A stretch of 64,000 nt of DNA from Phocoena phocoena (lineage: Eukaryota; Chordata; Mammalia; Artiodactyla; Phocoenidae): contig NC_089221.1 of assembly GCF_963924675.1 (NCBI RefSeq), positions 140,658,263 through 140,722,262 on the forward strand, written 5' to 3'. The stretch's first letter is position 1; each line of letters begins with the position of its first letter. A model generated the notes under the pieces. It was not told the origin of the DNA and made no database searches. It saw only the letters and a list, made by a program, of their open reading frames with translations. Both the position numbers and the translations under genes were made by a program. Of this stretch, positions 1-12,306 are shown piece after piece.

Positions 1-2023
1 ACAGAAGAAAGTTTAGATGCTGCTTCTGCCATTTGGTGGGTGTCATCTCGAGCAGACTGCTCAGTGCTCGATGCATCTGTTTCCTCACCTGTAACATGAA
101 GATGACAACCTTTTAGGGGCTGTGATGAGAGAGAAACAAGGAAACCCAGGGAAAGCTGCTGGCAAATAAGTGGTGGTCATCCAATGCTACATTCTCTCCT
201 TCTCCCACTTAGTGCAAGTACAGGACCTTGTATATATTGCATATTTGGTAAAAAAAATTGCTGAAAAAATGAATGAATGTTCATAAGGTCTCATGTTGAT
301 GGACTGCCAATGTGTCCTTCGTTGAATTCTTTGCATGGGATTTTCTTGATGTTGCCCCTCCTATTTTCAAATAAAAGCTGCTGGCCTCCTGGTGCATTTT
401 TCAGGCCACCTTACTTTTTCTAGGTGATAGTGACTCTAATTGTTTCGAGAGATAAACTAATCCTTTCTATTGAATTAGTTGTCTAATGTTTCTTTCTTTG
501 AGGACGAGTAAGTCTTCATCCATTTCAATGCAGAGACCCCTAGAAATAATGAATCCTTGTGGGAATTGCCTGTCAGGTTTAAAGGGAGTTTCTTGGGCAG
601 ATGGGCTTTTTTTTTGAGCCTATCGCTCAAGACTGTTGTTCTCCTTATTCAGAGGACTAATGTGCTCTCCATTTTCCTCTTGTCCCTGTGAGCGAATGGT
701 ATAGGGTTTGTCCTGTGGATAACTGGGGATTGGAAATAGGATTCTTCATTGCTGAGATCACCTTCAGCTTAATAGATGAGAAGAGAAAACCTCTTTCATT
801 TGTGGGTGCTGTATGGAATCACTAAGATCAGCAGGTCACAGTGGGTCCGGTCACAACCGGATATGGAATTCTCTCTTCCTGCTCAGTGTTACTGTCTGTC
901 TGCCCTCTGAGCAGGTTGCAGGGAAATTTTCTGGGAGCTTTCAGCCTCTGAAGCAAATCCGGGGTCCTACATGATGTTCTTCTCAGGCATTCTTCTATAA
1001 CAATTTTCATTTAGGCAATGGAAAAGTTTTTTTGGGGGGGGGGGCTCTAAAATAAGGTGTTTTTAAAAGGTTATTGTGATATATAGGCTTTAAAGAACTT
1101 AGTTTTATTTGCATATTAGTTTTCTGATACTCTTTATATCACAGTTTAAATAATAAGAACAGCTCTTATGAATGCCTTGGGAAAAGAACACAAAAGCGTC
1201 CTTTTGGACACTTTATAATAGCTATACTGTGCAGACTCTCTGCAAATGTAATCAAATGGAGCAATCTTTTATACACAGCAAAATAAAGCTGTTGTTGTAA
1301 TTAGTGTGAACATACCAAACAAAACAAGGCTAATTACTGGAGGGGAAAAAAACCAGAATGAATTTTGTGAGAAATAGGCCATCTTCCTCACTAGGCAGGA
1401 TTTTTTTTTTTTTTTTCTGTTCCCCCAACTCTGGAGAATAGGAATTTTGATGACATTAACACAGCTTATTAATGATCATTGTAACTCACTCCATCCACCT
1501 AATTAAATCATCAGCTACAATTGGTAACAGGGGAGCTTAATTTAAATGGAACTGTTCTGACAAACTAGATGCCACCACACTCCTAAATATTTAATACTCC
1601 CTGTGGCTGGATTAACGGGAATGTTTGAGTCATTTAACCACGTCTTTCAAAGGTGACTGACAGACGTTTTCTATGCCTTTTAAAATAAAAGACAAATTAA
1701 TTGTAAATACATTTCTGATTAAAATCTTTTGTCTTTGGGTATAACATAGGTTGAGAAATTATAATTAAAACCATTTTTTTAACTCAATTAATAAGATAGC
1801 TGAGCCCCTGAAGGCAAATTGATTTTAAGTACTTTATTAAGACCAGGAAGTAGAGATAAAAAAAAAATACACAGTTGCGTTAAAACAGTTAAAAAACTAG
1901 ATAAGAGGCATAAGGAGGTTTGTTTACTGAGCATTTACTATGTAACAGCACTAAGGTAGGTCCTGAGGATTTAACAGAATGGAATGATCCCTTAGTATGA
2001 CAGCAGGGAACACAGATATTAAT
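1..2023. other. Unique noncoding sequence
   Basis: No gene or clear repeat is recognisable here. An 11-base G run lies at about 1034-1044 directly after a T run. The part from about 1080 to 1850 is AT-rich, with many TAATTA-like and AATTAA-like words, and is listed separately as a possible conserved element. Short open frames in this stretch lack coding character. Confidence 0.6.
1080..1850. promoter_or_regulatory. Candidate conserved noncoding element
   Basis: This AT-rich, non-repetitive block is dense in homeodomain-like core words (TAATTA, TTAATG, AATTAA) and has no sign of SINE, LINE or LTR sequence. Such blocks in gene-poor mammalian DNA are often developmental enhancers. Only its composition and motif density are visible, so conservation and function are inferred. 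Confidence 0.25.
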
Positions 2024-2253
2024 AATTACAAGTGTGGGCTTCCCTGGTGGCGCAGTGGTTGAGAGTCCGCCTGCCGATGCAGGGGACGCGGGTTCATGCC
2101 CCGGTCTGGGAAGATCCCACATGCCGCGGAGCGGCTAGGCCCGTGAGCCATGGCCGCTGAGCCTGTGCGTACAGAGCCTGTGCTCCGCAACGGGAGAGGC
2201 CACAACGGTGAGAGACCTGCGTACCGCAAAAAAAAAAAAAAAAATTACAAGTG
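2024..2253 (+). mobile_element. CHR-2-type SINE with target-site duplication
   Basis: This is a tRNA-derived SINE, full length from its tRNA-like head (gcttccctggtggcgcagtg) to an A-rich tail of about 16 As. The body runs about 2035-2242. An 11-bp direct repeat, aattacaagtg, lies on both sides (2024-2034 and 2243-2253), which marks the insertion site left by L1 machinery. The box A and box B regions of the RNA polymerase III promoter fall in the first 70 bases. The family is typical of cetaceans. It is noncoding, and frames read through it are artefacts. Confidence 0.95.
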
Positions 2254-3221
2254 GAGTGAGTGCCACCACGAAGACAGGGAATGGACAAAATCTTCCATCT
2301 GACACTTATTCTAGATCTTAAAAGGGGGAGAAGTCATGTAAAATTATGCCTGCCTGCCTCCCACCCCGCCCCTCACCTTGGCTTTTGTAAACAGTCCCCG
2401 TTTAAATTTTATTTATTTATATTTTTTCCTGTTTTTATCCCTTTGGAGAAGTTTGGGTTATGTTTCCTCTATGGATTTGTGGAAATCAAAAGTATTGTGT
2501 GCCTTCCAGGCACTTAAACAAGAAAAGAGTGTACAGATCTGCTGTGCTTGCTACTAACAGCAATCCTTACTTGTAGTTGTTGGGATCAGTTTCAGAGTTT
2601 CTGCAGACCAGAAGCTTCCACCTCAGATGGCTCCTGCCCTCTTAGTTAGTGGCTGTTTCCATTGCTTTTCTGGTTGCAAGGCTGGCACAAAGGAGCTGGG
2701 CAGCTTTGGGCTCCAGGTAGCAGGGAAAGCCTGATGGGCATCAAAAGTGAAAATGAGACGGGAATAGAAAGTTAACATTTCCTAACACTAGAGCCTCTTC
2801 TGTATCTCTTGTTGAATTTCCCACAATCTATTTGCCTTATGAATCAGGGCTATTTTTTCTGCCGGTTCCTATCAAGGTCAAAGAAAGATTGGATATGCCA
2901 CATTGCTCTTTCAGCATGGCTTTTGTATATGTGTGGCTAAGCATTTGCAGTAGGTCTTTTGGATTATTTCAGACAGAAAAAGTGTCAGAAAAGAAAGGGA
3001 AAAGCAGGGAGAGTTTTTCTGGCAGTGGAACAGCACGTGCAGAATCTTACAAAATGTCATCCTTGAAGATCGGAGAGAGGCGCACCATGCTAGAGAGGAG
3101 AAAGTTGTTTGAGGTGAGCCTGGGGAAGTAAGGAAATAAGCTTTATTTTCCTCCCCTTTGGACAGATGTAGAGATTATAGGTTCGTGGTTGCCAAAAAAT
3201 GTCATGCCTACTAGGTTTTTA
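2254..3221. other. Unique noncoding sequence
   Basis: Nothing recognisable as a gene or named repeat. A 99-codon frame at 2832-3131 has no homology that I recognise and no coding context, and is treated as chance. Confidence 0.5.
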
Positions 3222-3500
3222 AAAATAAATTTTAAATCTTAGAATAATTTTAGATTTACAGGAAAGTTGCCGAGAGAGCAGGGAGAGTTCCACCTCACAC
3301 CCAGATTCTGCTGTTATTAACATGTTACACAGGTGTGGTGAATTTGCCACAACTAATGAACCACTATTGATGTATTACTATTAACTAAGTCCATACTTTA
3401 TTCAGATTCTTTTACTTTTTACCTAATGCCTTTTGTTTTTCTATTCCACTATCCCATCTAGGATACCACATGACATTTAGTTGTCATGTCTCTTTAGGTC
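3222..3500. mobile_element. Old L1M-like LINE fragment
   Basis: The segment matches in outline a widespread old mammalian LINE sequence, with the successive words ttacaggaaagttgc, agagagttcc, ctattaacta, ctttattcagatt, ggataccacat and catttagttgtcatgtctc. It is strongly diverged and carries no open frame. The subfamily cannot be fixed by eye, and the right boundary is uncertain. Confidence 0.5.
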
Positions 3501-3879
3501 TTTTTTTTGGGAGGGGGGTGGGGAGAAGGTAACTATTTTTCTAAGATTGTTGCATTCTATATGAAGTAATGATTTTGTCATGTACTTAACCCATTTACAT
3601 TTCAGGAGTGTTTTTGCTCTAGCATTTTGAAATTTAGATGAACCTATTACCTTATACAGGCCATTTAAAAGAATTTGGTAATGTCCTTTCACAGCCTTCC
3701 AAAGCAAGTCAAGTTTTGCAGCTTGTGCTCCCGTGGCAGTCTCTTCATCTGTCTAGATGGTCAGTAGGTCTCCATATTGGAGAAGTAAGATGAGGGTCAG
3801 ATTGTTTACTGCTGATGGCACCTGTAGAATTTGGCTTATTGCTCATATAAACACTTGAAATTGTTATTAGGCAAAGACT

Positions 3880-3990
3880 TGTCTTTTTTTTTTTTTTTTA
3901 CAGCAGTATACATGTATATGTTTATATATATGTATGCACTTGCAAGTAGATATGTATGCATATATACATGCATATGTGTGTGTATGTGTA
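3880..3990. repeat. T run and TATG/TGTA-rich simple repeat
   Basis: A run of about 15 Ts is followed by alternating pyrimidine-purine sequence made of TATG, TATA and TGTG units. It is low complexity and apparently noncoding. The alternating pattern could adopt Z-DNA but nothing else distinguishes it. Confidence 0.7.
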
Positions 3991-4737
3991 TATTTCATTC
4001 CGTTATTTTTAAGTCAGTTGCTGAAAAATAATCTCTCTTGTGTAGGCACTATAGCCTAGGCAAAGATAGTCCATGACTGGTTCAAGGAAACTTTCCTTGT
4101 AGATGAATGTGAAAATGTAATGGATCAGGTATAATGACTACCCTACTCTTATACTAACTTCGTTAAGAATCTGGGAGCTTGATAGTGATTAGAAACTTCA
4201 AACAGATCTTGTGAGTGTTGGGTCTGTGGAGAAGTTCCAAGCCAAACACCATGAACACTGACAAATTTCTGTGTTTTAGTTGCATTTACATGATGGATTG
4301 TCAAATAAAAGGGCATGGATATGACAGTTTAGTTTCGCATTCATCAGATCCTGCTCTGTTGCCATCACAAAAACTTCTAGGGTCAGGATCCAGAGGGTCT
4401 GTGAGTCTGAGACTCATAAATATGGTTTTATAATGTCCATGTGAGGTTATTAATGTTAATTGCTTGTGGTTTTCCCTTGGTGTTAAATTCTCCATTGCTC
4501 TTTGTGGTTTATTCTGAATTCTGTGGTTGGAATTCACGGTGTTCCTGAGACGGTGTGCTAATATGCATTTTTGACTTGCCATTTACTATTTTGAGAGGCA
4601 TAGTGGCTTTTTGGCCTCTGAACAGTTGTCCAGAAACAGAAATGCTTAGCGTTCTCGTTAAGTAATTTTTCTTTTTTTGTGCCCATAAATTTTCCTGTGT
4701 GGGGATTTGTTGGATCACTTTTTAAAAATCTTTGTAA

Positions 4738-4880
4738 GGCTCAGTTTCCTTTTGTAAAGCACAGATAATAGCAATACCTTCTTCACAGTGTTGTTGTGAA
4801 GGTTAAGTATGCTAATGTGTGTAAGGGGATGAACCTGATGTGTGGCATTTATTAAGTGCTAAATAAATGTCATCCACAAA
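4738..4880 (+). mobile_element. MIR SINE fragment
   Basis: The order ctcagtttcc, gtaaagcacagataatagcaatacc, gttgttgtgaaggttaa and aagtgctaaataaatg follows the core and 3' part of the mammal-wide MIR SINE. It is diverged and 5' truncated. Confidence 0.7.
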
Positions 4881-7093
4881 AGCCATTTGTACTCTCAGGA
4901 TTAGATAGCAGGCTATTGCAAAGCTTGAGCATCTGTGTGTTCCCACCTTTTTTTTTCTTTTTCCTCCTCAACAATGCCTAGCCTTAGACCTCAGCATCAG
5001 GTAATAAGTAGCAACTTTTGAAAGGTCCATTAATTTTTAGAGGCCACTTATGCACCATTGGGTAAACTGGCTCGCTTGGGTCTCTAAATGGCATCCTGGA
5101 AGAGTTAACACTTCTTTCCAAAAGGGAAAAGTAGTTGATTCCTTTCTCACTACTATTTTCAGAGCCATTAAATTCTAAATAATGGTGAGGCTTCCATGAC
5201 TGCTTTGAGGAGTACACTGTTCTTTATTCTCTCTCCAAAAGACCTATTACAGCTCTATCGAGTTGTTTGTTCTTTGATTTCCATCAAAGAGAGTAATTCC
5301 AGCAAAGGTTAACAAAGGCCTCTCTCTGTCTCTCATATTGCCTTTCTGTTATCTGACTTAACATTTACTGATTATGAAAACTTAAATCACCAAATAGTTT
5401 AATAAAATAGTTAAATAAAAGAATTGAGTAAAATGAGAAGCATAGCATCTGTCAAAGGCTTAAAGCACATCGTGGGGCTTTTTTTTTTTCCTCAGTGTAC
5501 ACAGCTAGAAGAAATACTAATTATCAAGATAACTCCTGGATTGTGATTAGGAAGGATGAGGCGAGAAAGGGAATAGAATTGTTTTTCAGGTGCAATGAAC
5601 TTTCAAGATATCTGGTCCACCATGTTGTTGGAAATGAAATTTATGAAACCAAAAAGACAAGTTGCTTATGAATTTTAGTAACTATAAAAGATTAAATACT
5701 GAACATGGGCTGCAATCTATCTGCCTGTTTATTTGAATAGGTTGTGTCTCTTTCTTACTTCATCTCTCACACTTGGCCTCGGAAAATAGTGGGAGAATCT
5801 TTTCACAGATTCACAGCCCTTTAGAAAGAGGGCTCAGTTGACCACAGCTAGCGAAGGCCTAGCATTTAGTAGTTCACCTTGTCTCCATTTGTGTTGGTCA
5901 GTGATTTTCACCAAAGTGGACAGTAGGCTGGTAGGTAATTAACTTACGCTCAGATTTCTAGGTACAATTTTACCAGTAACCTTCATTTCAGAGCTCTTTT
6001 TTATAAAAACTTAAGGATTAATACGATGCTTCCAGTTGAACCCTGGGTAGAAGAGGGACTTACTTTGGGGTCTACTAGATTAATACTCCAGGACTTGTGA
6101 ATGATATCAAGGGAGGTCATTCTTCAATGCTGATTATGATTTGAGGCAAAAAACTTCGATTTACAGTGAAACATGCTAAATCTTGGAGAACCCCACCCCT
6201 TGAGGATTGCTGCAAGCAGAGGATATTGTGACATGTCTGCAGAAGGTTTTGCCCAAGGTCCTCCATTACTCTTGGAAATGCTTATTTTATTTTATTTTGG
6301 TCTTTTCTAGTTACACCTGATCTTGGTGAGGTTTCTTTTCCTCTGCTCCTGGCCAGGCTGCCCTGCTCTACATCATTAACCCTACACTCTGGGGAACTGA
6401 TCCCCTGACAGCCTCTTTGATATTAGATTAGATCCCTTCCAGGCTGCATTTAATTGACTGCATTCCTAGGGGGAATAGATGGTTCCCATTCCCTCTCTCT
6501 ATTTTACTTGGCCACTCTTTTTTAGTAGCTGGCTTGCAAATTCATTGTGCCTCCATGAAGAAGGAAATGTGACAGATAAAACAAATGCTTATGATTCCAA
6601 ATTCTCCTTTTTTTCTCCCCCTTCTTATGTCTGTGGTTAGACCTGTCAGTGAGCTGCTTTGTTCTTTTTGAGTCCTCTTCCTCCAAGTAATAAGAAAGTG
6701 GCTTCTTTCCTCCCTTCTCACTGTACCTTATCTATTTTTCTGAAAATGAAAGAGGCGAGGACTGTTAATTAAAACACCAGTTCTTTTTCCTTGGCTCGAA
6801 TGTCTTCCCTTCTGTTTTTAAACTTTCAAAATCTTTTACTTTTCTTTAAATGACTCTTGCATTGTAAATGTTTTTTCGTGATCTTTCATTTTCTTGCAGT
6901 GATTAAAAAATTCAAACCACCTTGTTTTCCCCAAATATAAAAGTAATATATGCTCAATGTCAAGAAGTCAAACATTAGAAAGATACATAATGTGGAAAAT
7001 AAAAGGTGCCTGTAATAATAACTCCCCATTTCCCCCCACAAACCTAATCTTTATTTTTTGATGTGTAATCCTCATTTTTCTATATAGTATTAA
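4881..7093. other. Unique noncoding sequence
   Basis: No gene, RNA gene or clear repeat is recognisable. Short T-rich runs occur at 4948 and 5481. Open frames are short and overlap without codon structure. Confidence 0.5.
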
Positions 7094-7301
7094 TTTTTTT
7101 TTTTTTTTGCGGTATGCGGGCCTCTCACTGTTGTGGCCTCTCCCGTTGCAGAGCACAGGCTCCGGACGCGCAGGCTCAGCGGCCATGGCTCACGGGCCCA
7201 GGCGCTCCGCAGCATGTGGGATCTTCCCGGACCGGGGCACGAACCCGTGTCCCCAGCATCGGCAGGCGGACTCTCAACCCCTGCGCCACCAGGGAAGCCC
7301 C
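7094..7301 (-). mobile_element. CHR-2-type SINE
   Basis: A full-length copy in reverse orientation: poly-T (the complement of the A tail) at about 7094-7108, then the complement of the SINE body, ending in ccagggaagcccc, the complement of the tRNA-like head. It lies directly beside an older repeat that begins at about 7302. I found no clean flanking duplication, so the ends may be eroded. Several open frames run through it on both strands. They are SINE translations that recur in the other CHR copies and are not genes. Confidence 0.93.
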
Positions 7302-7780
7302 AAGGCATTCTTTTAACATTGAGAAAAGACAATTTCCCTGCCCTAATGAAGTTCTTGTATCCATGGGAGGAAATAGAAAATAAACAAGAAAACAAATAAA
7401 TGTATAATTATTTTAGGAAGGATAAGCACCAGATGTAGAGTGTCATGTAGAAAGGTAAAGCTGACTATAAAATAAGAACTTTTATAGGAGAGAGGGATAT
7501 TTAGATGGGATGATCAAAGGATGTGGTAATTGATCTCAAACCTGAATGAGATGAAGCATACCTCTTTGTGAAGCCCTGGGTAAAGAGAGTTTTAGGTGGA
7601 GGGAACAAAGTACAGCAGAAGCCCAGAATGAGCCATGAAGACCTCATTCTTCCAGGGAAGCTTGAGCAGAATAGGTGAAGGGTAGGGTGGCCAGAGCCAG
7701 AGTAGAAACTGCAAACCAGACTGTACTGTAGGTCATGACAAGGAGTGTGGATCCTAAAGCTAGTGAAAATCATTTCTACT
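7302..7780 (+). repeat. Ancient interspersed repeat, family unresolved
   Basis: The sequence begins with words like gccctaatgaagttcttgta and aataaacaagaaaacaaataaat, and continues with a loss-of-detail version of a long mammal-wide repeat (gtgtcatgtagaaag, ctgaatgagatgaag, gagccatgaag). The same family seems present at about 18470-19060 and 46240-46560. I cannot name it with confidence. Confidence 0.4.
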
Positions 7781-8479
7781 TATTTAAGACTTTCTGTTGT
7801 GAAGTTGTCTGAAGAACTTGCCTCATTATTTCTCCCTGGAGATCTGTCAGGGCTTCTCATGATATGATATTTTATTGATTATAAGCTGAGAGTTTTTTCA
7901 TATTTTACATCTCTGAATTGGGGATGTGAGAATGTCTCGTCTTAGTGTCATCATTTATTTGATACCATTTGTATTTCCTGGTGGTAAATAAAATAGTGGA
8001 GCATCTTATAATTGATGTCTTAGATCTGGTAAAATATGGTACGTCCAGTTTTCCAAAATGGTTCATAATTGACATCTCTCCCATCTCCCTAGCTTGATGG
8101 AACAGAGCAACAGTCAGAAGCTCTTAAGTACTGAGATATTTTCTTAGAGAATGAGTGCCTTTCAACCATATACCCTTGGCAGTCAGTCCTAATCGTGCAT
8201 TTTCAAGATGATGCCTGATTGGAAACAGAAATGTAGCTTATGGCTTTTGGGCATAGTTTGTCATGTGCAGAGCTATCTATCACTATCCTGACTTTATTGC
8301 TAGTCTGCACTAACTGACTGAGCTAAGCAGATAATAATAAACCATTTGTGTATTTAGCACAAATTTCCCTAATTCGCAAACAACTTTGATGATTCTTTCA
8401 TTCTCTCCTGAAGTTTTAAAACCACGTACGGGATCTTCTTTTGGTGTGAATGGACCAATGGAGCTCTCCTATTAAAAGA
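7781..8479. other. Unique noncoding sequence
   Basis: No gene or repeat that I can identify. The base composition is ordinary for mammalian noncoding DNA. Confidence 0.5.
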
Positions 8480-8620
8480 ATTGTTTGTTTTCTTTCTATA
8501 TTATAGACTCTGAGCTTCTTGAGGGAAGGGACTGTGCCCTTCATTTCTATATTTTGAGTGCCTACTAGAACGCCTTGCTCATGGTAGATATTCATTGAAA
8601 ATTGATTAAATAGATGAAAG
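8480..8620 (+). mobile_element. L2 LINE 3' end fragment
   Basis: The series gagcttcttgagggaaggga, ctgtgcccttcattt, agtgcctactagaa and gctcatggtagatattcattg follows the 3' end of the old L2 LINE. It is diverged and noncoding. Confidence 0.6.
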
Positions 8621-8662
8621 GAACCACAGTTCATCAGCTCAAGTAGCTTATGGTGTAAGGAA

Positions 8663-9028
8663 GAGCTAACTTCTTTTTTTTTTTTTAAAGAAACTTCATG
8701 TATTTATTTGTTTGGCTGCGTTGGGTCTTCGTTGCTGCACATGGGTTTTCTCTAGTTGCCGTGAGCGGGGGCTACTCTTCATTGCAGTGCACACGGGCTT
8801 CTCATTGCAGTGGCTTTTCTTGTTGCAGAGCATAGGCTCTAGGTGTGCGGGCTTCAGTAGTTGTGGCACATGGGCTCTAGAGCGCAGACTCAGTAGTTGT
8901 GGCACACGGGCTTAGCTGCTCCATGGCATGTGGGATCTTTCTGGACCAGGGATCGAACTCATGTCCTCTGCCTTGGCAGGTGGATTCTTAACCAGTGTGC
9001 CAACAGGGAAGTCCCGAGCTAACTTCTT
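8663..9028 (-). mobile_element. CHR-1-like SINE with target-site duplication
   Basis: A longer and more diverged tRNA-derived SINE in reverse orientation. Poly-T comes first, then gcgttgggtcttcgttgctg, and it ends at ccaacagggaagtccc. The body is about 8676-9015. A 13-bp direct repeat, gagctaacttctt, is present at 8663-8670 extended to 8675 and again at 9016-9028. This form occurs widely in cetartiodactyls and is older than the CHR-2-type copies. Noncoding. Confidence 0.88.
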
Positions 9029-9697
9029 AACATATTGAAAACTTAAACAAATTCCTAGTTTAGGAGGAATGGCTGTATTTCAACCCAGATATCAAAATAA
9101 AAGTGGCTTTCTTTATGATTTTTATAACTGATCTCATCTTGTTCTTGGACTCCCATTTCTGCTGACAACAGAAAATATTTAAGCTTCATGTTTAAAATGA
9201 ACTCAAACTCTTTAGATATAAAACAATCTTCTTTGGGTAAATATTCAGTCAGTTCAAAGTTCAGGAACTTATCAAGTCTATTTTTCTTCTTATGCAGCCT
9301 TTCTTCTTCCTTCCCAAGATTACATCATGTGGGGAGTGACCTTGGTTCAAGTGTTATACTCTGTTTCTTGGCTGGTCTCCAAGGCGATGTTAGTCCATCA
9401 GTTTACTGGGTGTCTGGGCAAGTGATCCAAAGGCATAGAATGTTTTGGTCTTTTGGGAGACATCATATTGGTTTCATACTGCCATTATGTGAGGAAGCCC
9501 AGGCCAAGCAGAAAGGCCACGGGAATGTATTCCAACTGACACTAGCCACATCTAGGTTCTCCACTTGATAGCCACCATTGACTGCCAGACCACTGAGTCA
9601 GTGAGCCTTCAGATGCTTCCAGACATCAGCTTCCAAGTCTTCAAGAAGAGGCTTCATCTGACTGGGAGCCGAGACAAGCCATCCCTGTTGTGTCCTA
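9029..9697. other. Unique noncoding sequence with a chance 126-codon frame
   Basis: A 126-codon frame spans 9188-9568 on the plus strand. Its product has no motif that I recognise, and there are no splice signals or neighbours to support a gene. I see no repeat in this stretch. Confidence 0.5.
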
Positions 9698-9936
9698 TCT
9701 GAATTTTTAAAAAATTTATTTTATTGAAGTATAGTTGGTTTACAATGTGTTAATTTCCACTGTACAGCACAGTGATTCAGTTATACATATATATACATTC
9801 CTTTTCATATTCTTTTCCATTATGGTTTATTACAGGATATTGAATGTAGTTCCCTGTGCTGTACAGTAGGATCTTGTTTATCCATTCCATATATAATAGT
9901 TTGCATCTGCTAGTTCCAAACCCTGTCTGAATTTTT
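9698..9936 (-). mobile_element. Truncated L1 3' end (cetartiodactyl type)
   Basis: The complement of the L1 3' untranslated region, recognised by tattgaagtatagttggtt, cactgtacagcacagtgatt and ttccctgtgctgtacagtag. Only the last 217 bp or so were inserted (9709-9925). An 11-bp direct repeat, tctgaattttt, flanks it at 9698-9708 and 9926-9936. It is the same family as the plus-strand copy at 26.57 kb. Confidence 0.88.
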
Positions 9937-11489
9937 GACCCACAGAATCCATGAGCATAACAAATGGTTATGCCTCTTAAATTTTGGAGTAATTTGTTAT
10001 ATATTCCTTGATGATATGCAACCCTTTCTCCCTCCTTCTTTTCTCTATCTCCTTCCCTTCCTTCAAAAAAAAAAAAGTTTAAAGATTCACAGTATTTGGT
10101 GGACACTTAAAAGTAAGGACTATTTCTTCAAGTCTATAAATAATGAGTATTTTAACCGTGAGGTGCTTTGAAAATGTGTTACAGAAAAGGATTCACTTTT
10201 TTTTTTAAAGGACTTTTGTTAACAGCCAAATTATATGAAGAAAAAAATTAAACTCAGGACAATTCCACCAGCCTCACCCCAGGCCAAAAGCTATTTTCAT
10301 TAGAGGAAAAAATGTTTTTCATTTCCTCAAATGTGGTAATATGTGCACCCAAGTAAGTACAAAGTTGAAAGTCAAAAGTTGTGATACAGCTGGCTGCGTT
10401 ACTTGATCTCTATCTGAACGTTAGTCGCCTGATTATTGGAGTTCGTTGTCACAGCAGGGTGGGGAGAGGATGTGGCTGCATCAAAAGGAAATTACATTTG
10501 CTAAAAAATGTGGGTGAAAATGTCTTCAGCAATTACCACAGGTCATCTCTGCTGCATACAGCAAATGGCAGAGAAAAAAGGCTGTGTGAAGGAGCAGAAA
10601 GGAGGGTTAGGACTGGGCTGTTGTGCTGTGCAGAATCAAAAGGGAACCCCCCATAATGCAGGCTTGGAGTAAACAGCAATAATATTAGTATAATGAGCTG
10701 TAATAAATTACTAGCAGTTTTTAAGATTTCTGTTTTGTTCTTTCAGGTCAGCAAAAATGCCATCATCTTTCCTTGCTTTGTGTTGTCTGCGCTACCCTTT
10801 TAGACCCAGATGATTCCCATTCTATTCCAGCTGGCTGCCTTTAGACTTTTGAATTAGCACTCAATATATTTTAATTCAATTTGGAAACTAATGGATGCCT
10901 GAACTTATTTAGCCCATCCATTCAAGCATCTTGAAGTGCAATTCTAATTGAAGCAATTTTTCTAATTACAATTTAATCCTTCATTTTTCTCTATCTCTCA
11001 GAAAAATGAAACTCTGCTCCATTGATGGCTGGAAAATTCTAGGTAAGCAGTAGAGAAAAGCAAAATCCCAGTGCTTCTTCCAAATTTTTTCCTGGTAAAG
11101 TGGAAAAGATAAGCATTAAGTAATGTTAGATTTATGTTGATTGTAACAGTCTTGTGTATAACTTGGCTTATTTTTTGTCCAAATTTTATGGGTAGTCTGG
11201 AGGTCAAATTGTGTTTCTACCAGAAAAAAAGACATGTGAAATAAAGACATAACTTGACATGGTTAAGCTATCAGACAGGTGGTTCTCTTGTTACCTAGCT
11301 TCCAGGGGTTTCAAAGGGTTCAGATATTTGCATTTTAAGGTCATGCTCAGCTTCAATAAGCTAAGTATATATTCTCTATGTCCCTTTGCTTTGCTTTTTG
11401 AAACTTTCTTCCTTCACAGTGGGAGAGAGATGCTTGAAGCCAAAACACAGAGTGAGGCACTGCTCTTCCCACAACAACAATAAAATGTT
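9937..11489. other. Unique noncoding sequence
   Basis: No gene or clear repeat. A short A run lies at 10065-10077. The part at 10380-11000 is listed separately as a possible conserved element. Confidence 0.5.
10380..11000. promoter_or_regulatory. Candidate conserved noncoding element
   Basis: This non-repetitive segment contains clustered homeodomain-like cores (taataaattac, tctaattg, tctaattacaatttaat) and a well-formed pyrimidine tract followed by cag at about 10735-10746. No open frame continues after that acceptor-like site, so an exon is unlikely. A regulatory role is inferred from composition only. Confidence 0.25.
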
Positions 11490-12090
11490 ATCTTCCTGTA
11501 TCACCAAGAGTAGAGTGTCCAGACAGTCTTTTAGTTAGGCCATGTTTAATCAACGAGAGGGAATGGTAGTAGCTCTTTGCTGGTCTGCTTATCAAGGCTT
11601 TCTGTCTCCTCTTTTTTTGGGTAATGCATCTAGGCTCCTGAACTCTGGAATGGCTGGAACCGTGGTCAGGCTTGGTTCTATTATCCATCTCCCTGGCAGC
11701 AGAAATTGATCCTAAGCATGGGCTCATGAACCATGCAAAGACCACTAGAATCCTTACATGATATTGGTATGTAGACCCTGGGAGAAGGAGGCTCACGCTT
11801 TCCAATAAGGGTACTTGTTTGGCTACTGTTCCCAGGGTTCCTGCCATTCTGACTAACCTATTTTAGTTGGAGGATACATAAATACAAAGAGAAACAGTGT
11901 GGGAATGAGTGGAAGATGGACACAGAGAGAATGTGTCCCAACAGCTTGGAGTTGCTCATTCTTTTCCCTGGGTCCTAGATTTTTGTGGGCTTTTCATCAA
12001 TTCTGTAACCTACTTCAATATTCAGGTGCATGGCCAACACATTTCTCTTTTGTAAATGTTAGTTTGAGTTGGATTTAACTTGCAACTAAG
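11490..12090 (+). mobile_element. Possible old LTR (ERVL-like)
   Basis: The right end, ctcttttgtaaatgttag then tttgagttggatttaacttgcaa, resembles the terminal part of old ERVL-class LTRs. The body (tctggaatggctggaacc, ccctgggagaaggag) is compatible with this but diverged. Ends and family are uncertain, and it could be another old repeat. Confidence 0.3.
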
Positions 12091-12306
12091 TCATATTATG
12101 TTTGTCTGCGTGGGTATATGGGTATACGTAAGTGTGTATTTCCTTCTGTCATGAGAGATCCATGGGGCTGGCCATCCCTATTACCTTTTTTCCCCCAACA
12201 CCCTTATCATCTTTCTATAAAGTAATTCCAGAGATAGTCATTAACTACTGTGTCCTGGTTTTTGAAGTTGCAAGGACCAATACGAAATGGGTTCTCCTCT
12301 TAATGA

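Noticed and set aside
2832..3131. 99-codon plus-strand frame
   Set aside because: No homology that I recognise, and the composition looks like ordinary noncoding DNA.
7107..7399. Overlapping frames of 69-89 codons, also seen at 28356, 37711, 56319 and 59913
   Set aside because: All are translations of the CHR SINE, recurring with each copy.
9188..9568. 126-codon plus-strand frame as a possible exon
   Set aside because: There is no recognisable domain, and no supporting splice sites or codon bias were seen.
10735..10760. Pyrimidine tract plus cag as a real splice acceptor
   Set aside because: No open frame or donor site follows, and such tracts are common by chance.
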